Shown piece after piece: positions 25,621 to 37,348 of a DNA stretch of 64,000 bases (the first letter of the stretch is position 1; every line of letters begins with the position of its first letter). The DNA is taken from assembly GCF_000224145.3 (NCBI RefSeq), contig NW_004190506.2:52030-116029 (forward strand), written 5' to 3'. The stretch is from Ciona intestinalis. Lineage: Eukaryota; Chordata; Ascidiacea; Phlebobranchia; Cionidae. The notes beneath the pieces are model-generated. The model was not told the DNA's origin. It saw nothing but the letters and a program-made list of their open reading frames with translations, and did no database searches. Made by a program: the position numbers and the translations under genes.

Positions 25621-26797
25621 TGTGTTTACCTACCCGCTTACTTATCGTTATAAGCATATCTTTTGGATCTAAACACTTCTGTAAGCAGAATAAAATTATT
25701 TTATTGGTTTAAATCTAAGCTTGTATAAAAGATACGTTGTTCATTAGGGTTACTAGAGTTACAACACTTGTTTTCGTGTAAACGGGCTTGTTTGCCGTGT
25801 CCTAAGATAATACGGAACATATTTCTAGCAAACACGAATAGACAAACATTGTAATTGACGTAGGAGATCAGTTTTATTGGTTTAACTTGCCATTCGTTTA
25901 CGTCACGACCATTCAAAGTTAAATAGGAACGCGACAGCGACGGCCGAATGTTTTCGGTTGGGCTGTGTATTTGATTTGTCTTGCATTGTAAATGGTCTTG
26001 TTGCGACGTCGTATCAAAACAGCGGTTTGTTATTTTAGTCACATACGCGGGCTAACGTCCACGTGCGCTTGTTATAACGCTATAACCGCTTTGTTGGCGT
26101 TTTCGTTTTGACCAGATTAAGGCAGCTGGATGTCCAAACATTTTATTATTGCTCTCAAAGAAAAACGACAAGAGTCTTTTCCAGCTGTATCCTCTTATAT
26201 ACAGCAGGTTCACATGGTGCCGTGCCTTTATATGCTTTTTATAAGACTATTGATTATCCCGGCTGCCAATATGGGCAAACATGAGATGTCATCTCATATG
26301 TTCGCTCTTTAATCAAATCACTTATGTGAAGCAGGCCTTTGAGTGCTATTCTACGCCCTTATAGTGTAATATCGATTGCGTTTCAATTAGAAGTTGATAT
26401 TTGGTAAAGCCCAACAGCAGAGAAGCATTTCATCCAGTCATTATAAAACTTGGTTAGCCATAAATGGAGTCGAATCAAGTACTGCCCAATAAGTGCTAGT
26501 ACATAGTGCTATTATATATTTCAACGTGAGTTTCAGTGTTGTTTATGGATATTTAGTGTTGTATCAACTATAGCAAAGTAACGTATCCAATATTATGAAG
26601 CCACTGAACCGTTCACGTCTTTTTTCGCCCCATGTTGTGACCGCTGGGTCAAATTTCATTCGGTACTCTTTGTTGTGTAGCATGTACTGACTTACGAAGT
26701 GATATAATGTCGCATAGGTTATAGCTATTTGTTTTCTAAACAGCCATATAAAGTGTTTATACAATATAGGCCTTGTTTAAGGTAGCTTTGGCCTTGT

Positions 26798-26985
26798 AGT
26801 AGATTGGGGTAAGATGGTTCATGTTTATATTTTTTGTCGTCTCATTTGGTAGAAATTAAAGAAAGTTTACAGAATGTATAAACGTGCTCTCAAGAATTTA
26901 TAATAACGTTGTTAATTGGTAAAAATATGACCATGACAAGGTATAATAGTATATGCTAATGGTATCCTTCTTTCCCCACAGTACT
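26798..26985 (-). mobile_element. MITE copy, GGTTCATG subfamily
   Basis: Left end GGGGTAAGATGGTTCATG instead of GATGGGACACC; right end TCTTTCCCCACAGTACTA. Confidence 0.75.
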
Positions 26986-27088
26986 ATATGTGAGTTTCAA
27001 AATCATTGCAGATCTTACTAAGGGAGGGGCGCGGGTTTTGTATCTATTAATAACACAATAATAAGACTTACTGATCCGTGAGAAACCA

Positions 27089-30000
27089 ATGGCTCCTAAT
27101 GATATCACAGCGGGGCACGGAGGTAATAATTTCCCGTCAAGTGTCCGTAAGAAACCGATGTCTAAACCCCCTAAGGATCAGCAGGGTTCAGTGACGAAGA
27201 AACACCTTAATTTTCGGATAAGTAGCCCTTTAACTCCATGGGGGGACGAGACGACAAGCTCAGAGTCGAAAAAGCGAAGGTCGTCGTTGAAAGGAAAGGG
27301 AGCAAAGAATAAAGATTATTACAAGAAAAAGGAGAAACGCTCAAGTGGTAACAATAACAGAAGTAACAAGAACTTGACGTCTCCAAAAGAAAGTAAGCAA
27401 GTGCTAATATAAAAGAATTTTTATTTATCTCTTCGAAAACAATAGCGAAGATCATGTTATTTAAAGAACGAAGAGTTGAGAATCAATCGCAATACAACAG
27501 TTGTTTTAAGCTGTTATAAAGCTGTTGCAGCGATTCTTAAAATTTTTAATGCCGTTACCCCTGAAAATAAAATGATGAATCTTAATTAACCCTGTTTAAA
27601 AAAAACACATTAAAATTATCCTAAGACACCAGAATAATATATAAATGTCACGAAAGTGGGCCGAAGTATTAACGCTTACAAAAAAAACGGTAAAAACAAC
27701 TGCTTGACGTGTTGCCCTGCACCCATTAAGAACAGTACTCAGGCCACTGGTTAAGAAACCCGGGTCTAATGCGTAATACATTAACAGGGTCATCTTTTCG
27801 CTACTACCCCGACATCCATGAATATATAAGGGAATACCGACATATTCGTGATCGTTTAACAGCTGGCCATAAGGATTGTTCATGCCATGGAACATACGGG
27901 CCTGAGGAAATAGAAAAGGCGTACGAGAGCCTTGGTCTACCAAGCAAACTAGTCAACTACAGATTAGGTCTAAGGTGAATGACCATCATTTGCTTATCCA
28001 ACGTTTTAAATTTGTTTACAATACCTATATCTTACTTAATTATAATGTATAGTACTGTATAGGGTAAAATGGGATACTGTTAGCGCCAAAATTTCTTAAT
28101 TCCTGAACGAGTTTTGCACAATTAATGTCGCCTTTGGAGTCGCTGGTCTACGGATATATAACTCTGAAAATATTCTTTACTTCAAAATGGGACGATAAAA
28201 GAGAATGAGAACATTTTTCATCTTACCCCACCCTACTATATCGAATAATGCATTTACACATCATGTTCAAAGTTTGTTCATGTTTCAGTAAAAAGGATCC
28301 GTGGTCAAGCATTTCAAGTCCAGCAGTGCAAGCAACAACGTAAGCACAGTGCGCGTGTATGTATAAATACCTAATAATAATACCAGACTTTAATACGATG
28401 AAGCACCCTTTCCATGCTTTTAAAGTTAACTTAAAATATAAATACCAGGCTTTTAAAAATAGTCCTGTCCGTCCCCCCGACTACGGTTCAAATGATCTTA
28501 TTCAAGCAGCGCATCCTTTCAGCCCTCTTTTCTAAAAAAATACTCAACTTGTGTAAAATGCTCAGAAATTCTTTGGGACCTAACGTTACGTATAGTAGGT
28601 TGGGGGAAGATGGGACACCTTTATCACATAATATTTAAATATCCGATCCTGTTTTTAACAATTAACAAAGATCTATGAAAGCCGTAAAGTTATGGTTTTA
28701 TAATTCTTTGAATGTTTTATGTTTACTACCAAATGTGACCAGTAAATAGAATGAAAAGGTGTCCCATCTTCCCCCACCCCACTATATACAATATATATTC
28801 TCCCAACACCACCTTACCTACAAATGGTAGAGCACTAGAGCTATCAATTAAACAGCGTATTCTTCAGCTCTCAAGATGCTGCAGCCGATCTCGGAGAAAT
28901 AAATCATGACGTCAACAGCGAATCCGGCGAAGAGCGAGAAATCGCGAGTCCTGAGGCAAGGAAGCTAAGGAACAATTTGAATTTATCTCCGCTGAGAAAA
29001 CACGTCCGGCTGCCCGATATGAAACATTATCCCGTGCGGGATGTCTCGGGACTTGGAGTCCATGATCTTGTGAGATACGCAACTGCCGCTGGCGAACAAA
29101 GTCGGCAAAATAAGAAGTTAGCTGGTACGTTAACGAGTTTTGCTAAGACTATATTTGAAATTAAAGCGTCGAGGCAAAAATTATGTGCTAAAGGTGCCCC
29201 CCCCCCCTTATTAAATGTAATTTACTGTTACAGAACTCAATGTCGACCCTCCAAAGCTTCGTTATACCTCATATGATAAACAGCGACTGCCTTGCCCGCC
29301 TTTACATGCGATGGAGAAGACGATGTGTCGGGTGGTCGAGCTTTCCCTGGAAGAAAACAAGGATAAGCAGAAAACGACTCACGACTCTGATCCGGAGTAT
29401 TCGAAGTCCGAAGGATCTTCCAAGAGAGCAAAAGATCGGTCCAAGAAACGATGCGAGTCAATCTCGGATGTTGTGAAAGATATAGATCTTCCTGGAGACG
29501 CTTTGGCGATAGCAATAGAGACGAGCAGAAGTAATCAGTCTTCTGTTCTATCCACAGCCATCAGCCCTCTGTCGCAATCTTTGCACAGTTTGACTCCAAG
29601 CAAAAGCCAAACCATACGAGAGATGCTTTCAGCTGCTGTAACGGAGTTGCAACCGTTCAGTCAGAATGTAGCTGAAGTTTCATTGCCGCAAAGCCCTCAA
29701 ACATTAGATTGTAAACCCACAGCCGCTAACTTGCACGCACGACCAGTCGTGTCTTTGAAAACTTTCCGCCATCTTGGTTACAAACCGTCCATGAGAAAAT
29801 TCCTTCACGAGATATATTCTCCAACCTCTGAGTTTGGGAAACAATCCCCTACCTGTCTCATATCGGGCAAGTCGATTAAGACGCCCCACGCTATAACGAT
29901 CGAAACTAACGACGGGTCCGATTCTAAAAGAGAAGACAAGCAAGACCCATACGCCATGTCACAACAAAGCATCTGCGCAAATCGAATTCTAAAACGCGTT

Positions 30001-30153
30001 CGACAGCGACATATAGCGATGGAGAACTACGACGCTTTACGCCGGGAAATGGCGCTAAAGAGAGCAGCGGAGGCCAAACCAAAGCTCGCAATATTTTCCA
30101 AATGTCACACGGCCGTGAAATCCCACGTGTCTGTTAAAGGGGCAGCTCTTTAA
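27089..30153 (+). CDS. Orphan basic, mostly disordered protein
   Basis: I do not recognise this protein. Five exons join in phase: 27089-27392, 27743-27974, 28289-28339, 28868-29124, 29234-30153 (1764 nt, 587 residues). The start ATG has a good context (ACCAATGG). Exon 1 is Lys/Ser/Asn rich with NLS-like runs (SKKRRSSLKGKG). Exon 2 holds a possible folded piece: FRYYPDIHEYIREYRHIRD, then a CxC motif (CSCHG) and a helical YGPEEIEKAYESLGL. Exon 4 has a conserved-looking RKHVRLPDMKHYPVRDVSGL and a helix. The large last exon is polar and Ser rich (KRAKDRSKKR) with a basic C-terminus. No signal peptide or membrane segment. Nuclear or cytoskeletal location is only a guess. A MITE starts about nine bases after the stop. 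Confidence 0.75.
28051..28232 (+). mobile_element. MITE copy in orphan-gene intron
   Basis: TAGGGTAAAATGGGATACTG to CTTACCCCACCCTACTA; lies 55 bases before the 28289 exon. Confidence 0.75.
28591..28788 (+). mobile_element. MITE copy in orphan-gene intron
   Basis: Nearly consensus at both ends; lies 80 bases before the 28868 exon. Confidence 0.85.
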
Positions 30154-30161
30154 ATCTATAC

Positions 30162-30289
30162 AGTACTGTGAGGTGAGACGGGACACCTCTAGCACATAAT
30201 GTCCAAATAACGCGTTTTAAACAATTAAGAAAGAAAAAAATGGGATATTATGTGCTAACGGTCTCCATCTTACCCCAGTCAACTATATA
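30162..30289 (+). mobile_element. MITE copy with internal deletion
   Basis: Only 128 bases; both arms carry the TAGCACATAAT-type segment, so the copy is close to a perfect inverted repeat. Confidence 0.7.
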
Positions 30290-30639
30290 TATCAGATCGT
30301 GGGTTTAAGTTGATTAAGTTTTATGTCTGCCTTCTAACCAATGCTGTTCCGATTTATCTGCCAAATACACCATGTAGACAACCACACGTCGAAGTTATAT
30401 CGATAACTTGTCAATCAACCTCTGATGGCATTACCGATATTGTCCAGTTAACATAACTTCCAAACCGGCAAACATTTAGTTTCTTATCAGATTTCAGCAA
30501 ATTTAAAATAAGTAATTTGGTAGAAATGTCGGCAATACTTTAAATGGAAATTGCGTCAGTTTATCACGTGACTGGTTAGATAGAGAAGGATAATATGACT
30601 AGACGAAATCATATTTCTTTACAAATCATTACACCAACT

Positions 30640-30792
30640 AAATGGTCACTATTGTGTTGTCTAAATTGTCAGCCATATAAAAAAAACACATGCAAAGTTG
30701 CACATGCGGTAACTCGTAAGCGGATGTAGAAAACATCCGTGTTAAAACGACGTTCTTTACTCCGACAAACGACGATAAATGAATGTCCTTAG
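30640..30792 (+). mobile_element. SINE, 5' truncated, diverged
   Basis: TAAATTGTCAGCCATA and GGTAACTCGTAAGCGG. Confidence 0.65.
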
Positions 30793-31507
30793 ATTTGTTT
30801 AATGCGACTTTATCCGAACTAAATCGCCCGTACGTTTATATTGGTAAAACAGATTAATGACGTTGTAACATATTTATAGCAAATTTAGATAGCTATAGTT
30901 GTATATTCATATTATTTTATGAGTCATTTGGATTATTTTCTATGACGAATCTTTCATGTTTAAGTGCTTGATCTTTTTATAAATTTCTTGTAATTGTAAA
31001 AACGGGGTTCCCCACAAACGTCGAATCACCAACCGCAAGAGTTCCTGTTTCACAACTTTCACGATTCGGGTCAAATGTTCGCTCTCATGACACGGATTCC
31101 TGGCTGTCAGGCACATCGACAAATCCCTAAATCTAGGCGGGAACTAAAGACCCCAGGTCGGGCCGTTTACTTTCTAGCACCCGACCCCACGCAATACGGG
31201 GCGTTGCCGCTATAGGGTGACGCAAAACTCTTTCGTCACTTGTGATATTCGAGTCGATATGAGCTACGCCCTTCGTATACCCCAGTATAGGCACGCAGTA
31301 CGTACAACAGGCAGCACGCATTACTTAAAATACCTTCACCGTCTATTTCACGCGACCGATGACAAACGTACACCAAGCGACAGTCACTTTCTCCCAACCT
31401 AATGAGTGGGGAAATAAAACTCGTACCAACTTAAACACACACGGCCAACTTAAACCCACATCCCAAGTCACTTTATGGCTTACTATATGACCATCATAAT
31501 ACTGCGT

Positions 31508-31697
31508 ATCATTGTGGGGTAAGATGGAACACCTTCATCACATAATATATAAATATCCTGATCACGTTTTAAGCAATTAACAACGGTCTATTGGAGTGCT
31601 AAGAATACGGTTTTATAATTCTTTGAATGTTTTCTTATTTACTACCAAATGGTACGAGAAAGTAGAATGAAAAGTGTCCCATCTTTCTCTACCCTTT
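31508..31697 (+). mobile_element. MITE copy, first of adjacent pair
   Basis: GTGGGGTAAGATGGAACACC on the left; right TIR decayed (CTTTCTCTACCC). Confidence 0.75.
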
Positions 31698-31698
31698 A

Positions 31699-31893
31699 CT
31701 GTATAGTAGGCTGGGGTAAGATGGTTCATGTTTTCAATTTCCTTTATCGTCCCATTTGGTGGTAAACAAAAAGGAATTTAGAAAATTATATAACCGTATC
31801 CTTGCGACTTTAAAATAGCGTTGTTAATTGTTAAAACGTGATTAGGAAATATGGGATATTATGTGCTAACGAAACCCATCTTACCCCACAGTA
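31699..31893 (-). mobile_element. MITE copy, second of adjacent pair
   Basis: GGTTCATG subfamily, abutting the previous copy tail to tail. Confidence 0.75.
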
Positions 31894-32601
31894 TAATTCC
31901 ATGGTTGTGAACATGACACATTGGCTGTGAATTCTATCGACTAAAGCCACAAAAATCTCACAAATTCTTATACTAACATTTTACGTCTAAACTCATCAAT
32001 CTTCATACCAATCCACAACCGTATGATTTAAAGCTTCCAGTAAAATAAACACCTTATGACGTACACACCTGGTTTAATGGTGACTTATAATCCGATACGA
32101 CATTCTCTATGTTTATATGTAAACCACTAAATCCTGTGAAATAACCGGCTTTCTGAGTTTGGTGTTGTTGTTTGCCCGTGTATTATCTTTAAGCACAATT
32201 TTCTACACAATACAAGTTTGATTGCAATATGTGTTTGCAACTTATTGAGTATCTTGTGTGTTTGAATTTACCAGTCACACTTTTTAGAAATGTTTATTTT
32301 TTTACAAAAACTTTTTACAAATGTTTATTCCCCTATGTTTTTTTTACATTTATAACATGTTTTGATGACAGTTGTTTTGCTGTTAATTCCTGTCTGCTGT
32401 GCCGTTTTAATTAATATGATCTTCGCTATTCTTAGATATAAATCACATGCTGCAATAAATAGCATCGATGAAGGCGTTTTTAAGATCGCAATTTTTTATT
32501 GCGCAAAAACGAAAATCTTCACAAAATAAATTGAAATTTAAGGGCATAGTAGAAGTAGAAAAACAACATATTTACAACAAGAGCGGGAGTCGAAGTAGGT
32601 C

Positions 32602-32607
32602 TTTATT
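32602..32607 (-). terminator. Poly(A) signal of the orphan secreted gene
   Basis: AATAAA on the minus strand about 90 bases past the stop at 32694, supporting the gene end there. Confidence 0.5.
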
Positions 32608-32693
32608 AAACCTGGTTTAAGAAGAGGCTCGAAGCGAACGAACCGGTACAATATTAGAACAGAAAATAATTTAATTTTGTGAATTTAATATTC

Positions 32694-33978
32694 TCATTTC
32701 AACCTCGCACCGTAGTCGTCTTCGTGTTCTAATACTGCGGTTGTTACTGCGATATAAGGAGCCCCGTATATTGAGATACCAAGCCTTAAACATGGGAGTA
32801 TCTCGCGCCTTCTGCGGCAGAGAAGAGACAGCCCGAAGTCGGGCAATCTCCAAGATGAAAGCAAGGGTAGATCAGCGTTTGTGATGTCTTCGTCTGTAAG
32901 ATTGGAAGTCGTTTCATCACCAGAACCTGTGATCCCGACTTGCGTAACATTGAACCTGTATCTGCGTACCAGCGACGATGATTTCGGGCGACTTGCTCTA
33001 TTCCTGCTCGCTGATCTGTCTCCAAGTACCCGGTAGCCCCAAGCTTTACCCCGGATCGCCTCCAGGAAGCCGCTATCGCCATTTTGTCGGATCGGAATCA
33101 GGAACGGGAGAATTTCGACATCTCTCCGGAGAACGGAAGCCCGAGCCCGGCCGGCTCTTCTCGATGTTGCTGCATGGGAAGGCTCTTCCACCACTACTTC
33201 AACGTATACTTCAGCTTTTCTTAACCGCATGTTTTGATCCATGTTAGCAAAATCGTCGCTTTCGAATCGGAAGACACCTCTTCCATCGACTAAAACAAAA
33301 GAAAATGTTTAAATTCGATTCACCTTATGGTTTGAAGTTTAATTGGTTTAAAAATTGAAACCAGAAGTCATTTTTTTAATCAGACCATAACCCAATCTTT
33401 TATTGACGCCAAGGTCCCAACGCGCCCGAAAAAAATAATAAAATAGATAGATTTTCAAACCGTACTTTTTGGGCCACGAAAAGGGTGGACAAATGGGTAA
33501 TAAAGCCGCAATCTCAACGCATTGCTTTTTATAAACTGATCTTACCGTTTCTGGCAAATGCTGTCGGAGTAGTGATTATGGTGTCGCCATACGACTCAGG
33601 AAAACTGAAATGTTCCAGCATGCTGGTTCGAGGGTTGCTAGATGTTTCATTTCTTTGCCTTCCCATTAAATTACTGCGGTTCCTAAACGCTTGTCGTTTG
33701 CGCTTATGTCGCTTGTTTCTTGGATTTTCCGGCGCAACGAAAATGCCCTCACTTGCACCACTGACACTTCTTGCTGCTGTGTCGTCAAGTGGATTGCTCC
33801 CAGATTTTATTCCAGACGGGACATTTTGCTCAACTGGTGTTTGCGCACCGGTGCTTTGATGTCGGACCCGATTCAGGGATTTTCCTGTAACTTCCAACAC
33901 AGCGAGATATAAGAAACACAGAACAGCAATGAGTTTCAGCATCGTTGTTTCAGAATTATATTGAAAAAGATTGAACAA
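32694..33978 (-). CDS. Orphan secreted protein, possible propeptide-like
   Basis: Two exons, 33546-33978 and 32694-33289, spliced by a clean GT...AG intron (acceptor TTTTGTTTTAG); 342 residues from the first Met, or 330 from the second, which directly opens a signal peptide (MLKLIAVLCFLYLAV). Around residue 75-85 there is a dense basic site (RNKRHKRKRQ) suitable for proprotein convertases. Exon 2 has VFRFESDDFANM followed by RLRKAEVYVEVVVEE, and later RYRFNVTQVG, which recall the beta-strand layout of TGF-beta family propeptides. However, no cystine-knot domain follows; only few Cys are present. A TATA box and a poly(A) signal frame the gene. Function unknown; the propeptide resemblance is weak. 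Confidence 0.65.
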
Positions 33979-33984
33979 ATCCTA

Positions 33985-34180
33985 ATCCTCCCTGGCAAAA
34001 CAATCTATGATAATATCACGATGCGGGAAAGATTATCTGGCAAGCCGCTGGGACATGAGCCGTTTATTTATATGCGTCAGTAGTCGGTTAACTCTCGGCT
34101 GAGACGCGTCGGATCTCACCTGTCGACGATCGCTGATAAAAGCGACTGTTACAAGCTATCGTCGGCCTTATATAAACCTC
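33985..34180. promoter_or_regulatory. GATA-rich upstream region
   Basis: Contains GATA-type sites (TGATAATATC near 34007, AGATTATCT near 34030, CTGATAAAAG near 34132), GGGAAAG near 34025 (ETS-like core) and a second TATA-like TTATATAAAC near 34168. Binding is inferred from motif shape only. Confidence 0.35.
34062..34075 (-). promoter_or_regulatory. TATA box of the orphan secreted gene
   Basis: CATATAAATAAACG on the minus strand, about 85-135 bases before the two candidate start codons at 33978 and 33939. Confidence 0.5.
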
Positions 34181-35004
34181 CGACACCTTTGGCACTGTTA
34201 ATGCCTTTTATGGAGCAGTCGCCGATTTACATTCGCGTTATTTACCGATGCTGATGCCACCCAGCGAGCACAGAGTGCGTGCGGACTCCCTTCAGAGTAA
34301 GAACCTTATAAGCGAAAGGGAACGTGGGAAAATGGGTTACCGTGCCCGAGTTCATAAGGTTTCGACTCGTAATGCAACTAAAATAGACGAGAGACCGCTA
34401 GCTAAGGTGGCTTTTTGATCCGCTACCTTTTGCTTGGTGCAAATATTCCGCTATTTTTAGACACGTGTTACGTGATTAACAACAGGTTTCTGCTCATACG
34501 ATTCGAACCGTACTTGATTACAATATAAGTCATACACCATTAGTCGCATCAAAAAGAAATTTTAACAAAATATTGCCGTATGTTTTTAATGCAAGTAATA
34601 ATAAGCGGACAACTGCACTTGTATCACCATGTTTTGTATTGAATTTAAAGGCAGGCGAATCGCTCCATATACTTTTGTGGTTTACCAAAGCCACAGGGTG
34701 GGGTTTTGAACCCGGTTTCCCTTGGTAACTATCCGCTTCCGAATTCCAAGTCATGCGGTATGTACAGGACTCGGGTTTCAACCACAAGTCATCACGGCCC
34801 TTTAACATTACATGTCGCTCAAAACGCACTGCTTCCTTTACGCTGTTGTAATGGGCCGTGTAGCTGAACGCTACTAACGGCAACAGGAGTGGTCTTAGTT
34901 TACATTGCTGCTCAAATCGACCGATTTGCGACCGGATATTTCAGTTTCGGGTTTATTGGCTACTTATTTTTGCTACTTTAAATTTTTATTTTTACCTACA
35001 CCAA

Positions 35005-35222
35005 AAAAAGGCAATGTTACATATGGGGTAAGTAAGCGGGCACGAGGTGTATGAAACAAAACACCTGTGTTATAACGACTTTCGTTTCTTTACCACGACA
35101 GGATAAAACCGGTTACATGTGTGGTAACTTGTAGGAACACACGAGGTGTATTAAACAGAACAGCCTTGTTATAACGACTGTCGTTCGCCAGCACTAGAAG
35201 ATGAAACAAGTTACATTCAATA
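35005..35222 (+). mobile_element. Two tandem SINE 3' ends
   Basis: CACGAGGTGTATGAAAC at about 35040 and CACGAGGTGTATTAAAC at about 35140, each followed by GTTATAACGACT. Confidence 0.7.
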
Positions 35223-36363
35223 AGCTGACAGGCACAATTTTGTTATCGTTTTCGATCAGCCGATTTATAAAAAGAATGAATAAACGGTCGGAAATTACTT
35301 TTTATCGCGTGGGTAAAAAGATATGATATATAAAGCTCCACTGTTATTTTTTTTCTTTTATTGTTTTTTTTCTTCCCCTTAAATTACGTACGTTTCTAAA
35401 CTTAAAACTATTATCTCATTTCTACAGCGTTAATAATCAATTATGAACCGAGACAATTTCTTGGGTTTTATAGAAAGCCGCGAATCATTATTTTACAATC
35501 AATCAAGTGCGGTACCGCTGTCATTTCTCCGGCAACTCAATTACATGGACCGCACTCGTATACGCGTGGCCTGGAAGCGACGCCCTTAAGCTTTATATGT
35601 TTGTAGGTCTGGTTAATGGACTTCACTAATCCGATTACCCGTAATTGCAGTAAACACGGTCGCGTGGTTGATCGTCATTTCGCCGCCGATTCTGCGGGAA
35701 AGTTCGCCGAAGTAACGTCGGTCGGAACTGGCGAAAAGACCAAGTTGTAGGCGAAACGTCCCTGGCAGGGAATAGGCCATTTCTTTGTCTTGGGGTCGAC
35801 CCAATTCGTCATTTGTGTCTCGAGCAACAGCTTCGTAGAAACACAAGCGACCTTGCGAATCTTTGAACCCCTGAAACAAAGGGCCTTTGTAATTCGACCG
35901 AAAGGTCGGTGGAGAAATTTTATTTATTTTGCGAACTCGCCGACATATTACGCACAATAAACAGCTGTCGGGGTCTATAAACTACGGCCCGGATAAATTT
36001 TGTAATTAAATATAAATTCGCCTTATAACAAAGGCTTCGTCCAGGCTCTTAATTGCGTATTACAGTTTAACACTTGGGCGGTCCCTGGCGCAATTATGAT
36101 GTCTGTATACACTGCAAGTGGTAAGCAAATATAACGTATATAGGGATCCGGTCTTCGTACAACGGTAGCAACTTATAAGACACCGAAGATCGGGTTACAA
36201 CACCCTCCGTGATTTTGACAGCTTACCGCAAATAATTGCAAAGTAAATTTTGTAACGATCGCTTTCTATATTGCCGAAACATCCAATAAAGTGGAGCATT
36301 GTTCGACGATAATTTTACTCATTGCGTCACAATATTAAAAAAAGAGCTTATTTGTTCCATATA

Positions 36364-36492
36364 TGATACTGTGGGGAGAGATGGGACATCTTTAGCACAA
36401 AATATCCAGATATCCTGATCGCGTTTTGTTTTCTACCAAAAGGGAAAAAGAAAACATAGTGAAAATGTGTCCCATCTTCCCCCACCATACTT
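36364..36492 (+). mobile_element. MITE copy, internally deleted
   Basis: About 130 bases with both TIRs. Confidence 0.7.
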
Positions 36493-36699
36493 TGAATATA
36501 TTCCAACGAGAAGACTAAAATATGAAAAAAATAAAAGCAAAAATAATCATGTACACAGGCCTCTTTATACAAAACTTTACCTTTGACACCGTTTGTTAAA
36601 GTTTAACATTCAATAATAGTAAAATTATTTTTACATACGTGATCCTAACGCTATAGACATGCCATGGAACCTGGAATTTGGACCAAAGTTGGTTCATTT

Positions 36700-36880
36700 C
36701 GGTACCGTGGCACAATAGTTACTGGTATGCCTCTAGCCAACAGTTTCAATTCAAGGCTCGATGCTGCTATTCTGGGCAGCATATATGTATTTGCGCAAGA
36801 CACGAGTTAATTAATTCAATCCAATGGTCACTAATAGGTTGTTTAAATTGTCAGCCAATCCCTATACGGTCTAACTCGTA
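36700..36880 (+). mobile_element. SINE head and middle, diverged
   Basis: GTGGCACAATAGTTACTGG (A-box-like), TTCAAGGCTCGATG (B-box-like), CACTAATAGGTTG. Confidence 0.65.
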
Positions 36881-37149
36881 TGAAATTCTCCCTCTATTAC
36901 AGTGATATATATGTTTAATTTCAATATCAAGTGACGTTCATTCGTTCACGAGCGTTGTCTTATAATCTCATCGGCATAGAAGTACATGGGGTGGTACGTA
37001 TAGACCTTGTTTACAACTTGGCGTTTTCAATTGGTGTCATCTGGAAAGACGAGGTGCTGGGAGGGGCTCGGTTATAGACAGAGTTTTGACCTAAAGAAAT
37101 AGGATTTATAAATCACCGATTTTTTTGAGTGTGCTGTTATACGCTTAAT

Positions 37150-37235
37150 TACTGAAAGGTAATTGATCCGACCCAGTGGTCACTGATGGGTTGTCCAAAT
37201 TATTCGGCATACACAAAAAAAAGAAGAAAAAAATC
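37150..37235 (+). mobile_element. SINE middle fragment
   Basis: CCCAGTGGTCACTGATGGG then A-rich spacer. Confidence 0.6.
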
Positions 37236-37261
37236 ATTGCTTATAAAACTATGCACATAGT

Positions 37262-37348
37262 GTATGGATAATGGGCCAATCATGGCTTTAATCCCAGGGT
37301 CCATGGCGTGCCACGCTATGGGACCTCGCCCACACAGAATAGAAATGT
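37262..37348 (-). repeat. GGTGAGGTCC-type repeat
   Basis: AATGGGCCAATCATGGC to GGGACCTCGCCCACACAG; overlaps the predicted end of the receptor reading frame. Confidence 0.65.

Larger units (their letters stand above)
23726..27088. other. Intergenic region between CD2BP2 and orphan gene
   Basis: Holds MITE and SINE copies listed separately. A 113-codon minus-strand open frame at 25701-26042 has no recognisable domain and no visible splice partners. Otherwise nothing supported. Confidence 0.6.
30154..32600. other. Intergenic region with MITEs
   Basis: Three MITEs and one SINE fragment. A 60-codon minus-strand frame at 30940-31122, after a plausible acceptor (GATTTAG), reads like helical protein (LLRLVIRRLWGTPFLQLQEI), and another at 31133-31321 has a CCTYCVP string. 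They do not join in phase with each other through the obvious short intron. Not called as genes. Confidence 0.4.
34180..37260. other. Repeat-poor region with unexplained minus-strand open frames
   Basis: Two minus-strand open frames of about 115 codons, 34530-34883 and 35613-35957, lie in relatively GC-rich DNA. The second has a strong acceptor (CCCTTTGTTTCAG at about 35871) and a donor-like site near 35638, giving a 232-base candidate exon. They do not join in phase. No domain recognised. Confidence 0.3.

Noticed and set aside
25701-26042. 113-codon minus-strand open frame
   Set aside because: No domain, no splice partners, no promoter or poly(A) signal recognised; kept only as a note.
31133-31321. 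CCTYCVP string resembling a TGF-beta CCVP motif
   Set aside because: No surrounding cystine-knot residues and no terminal CGC-type motif; not in phase with the upstream orphan gene.
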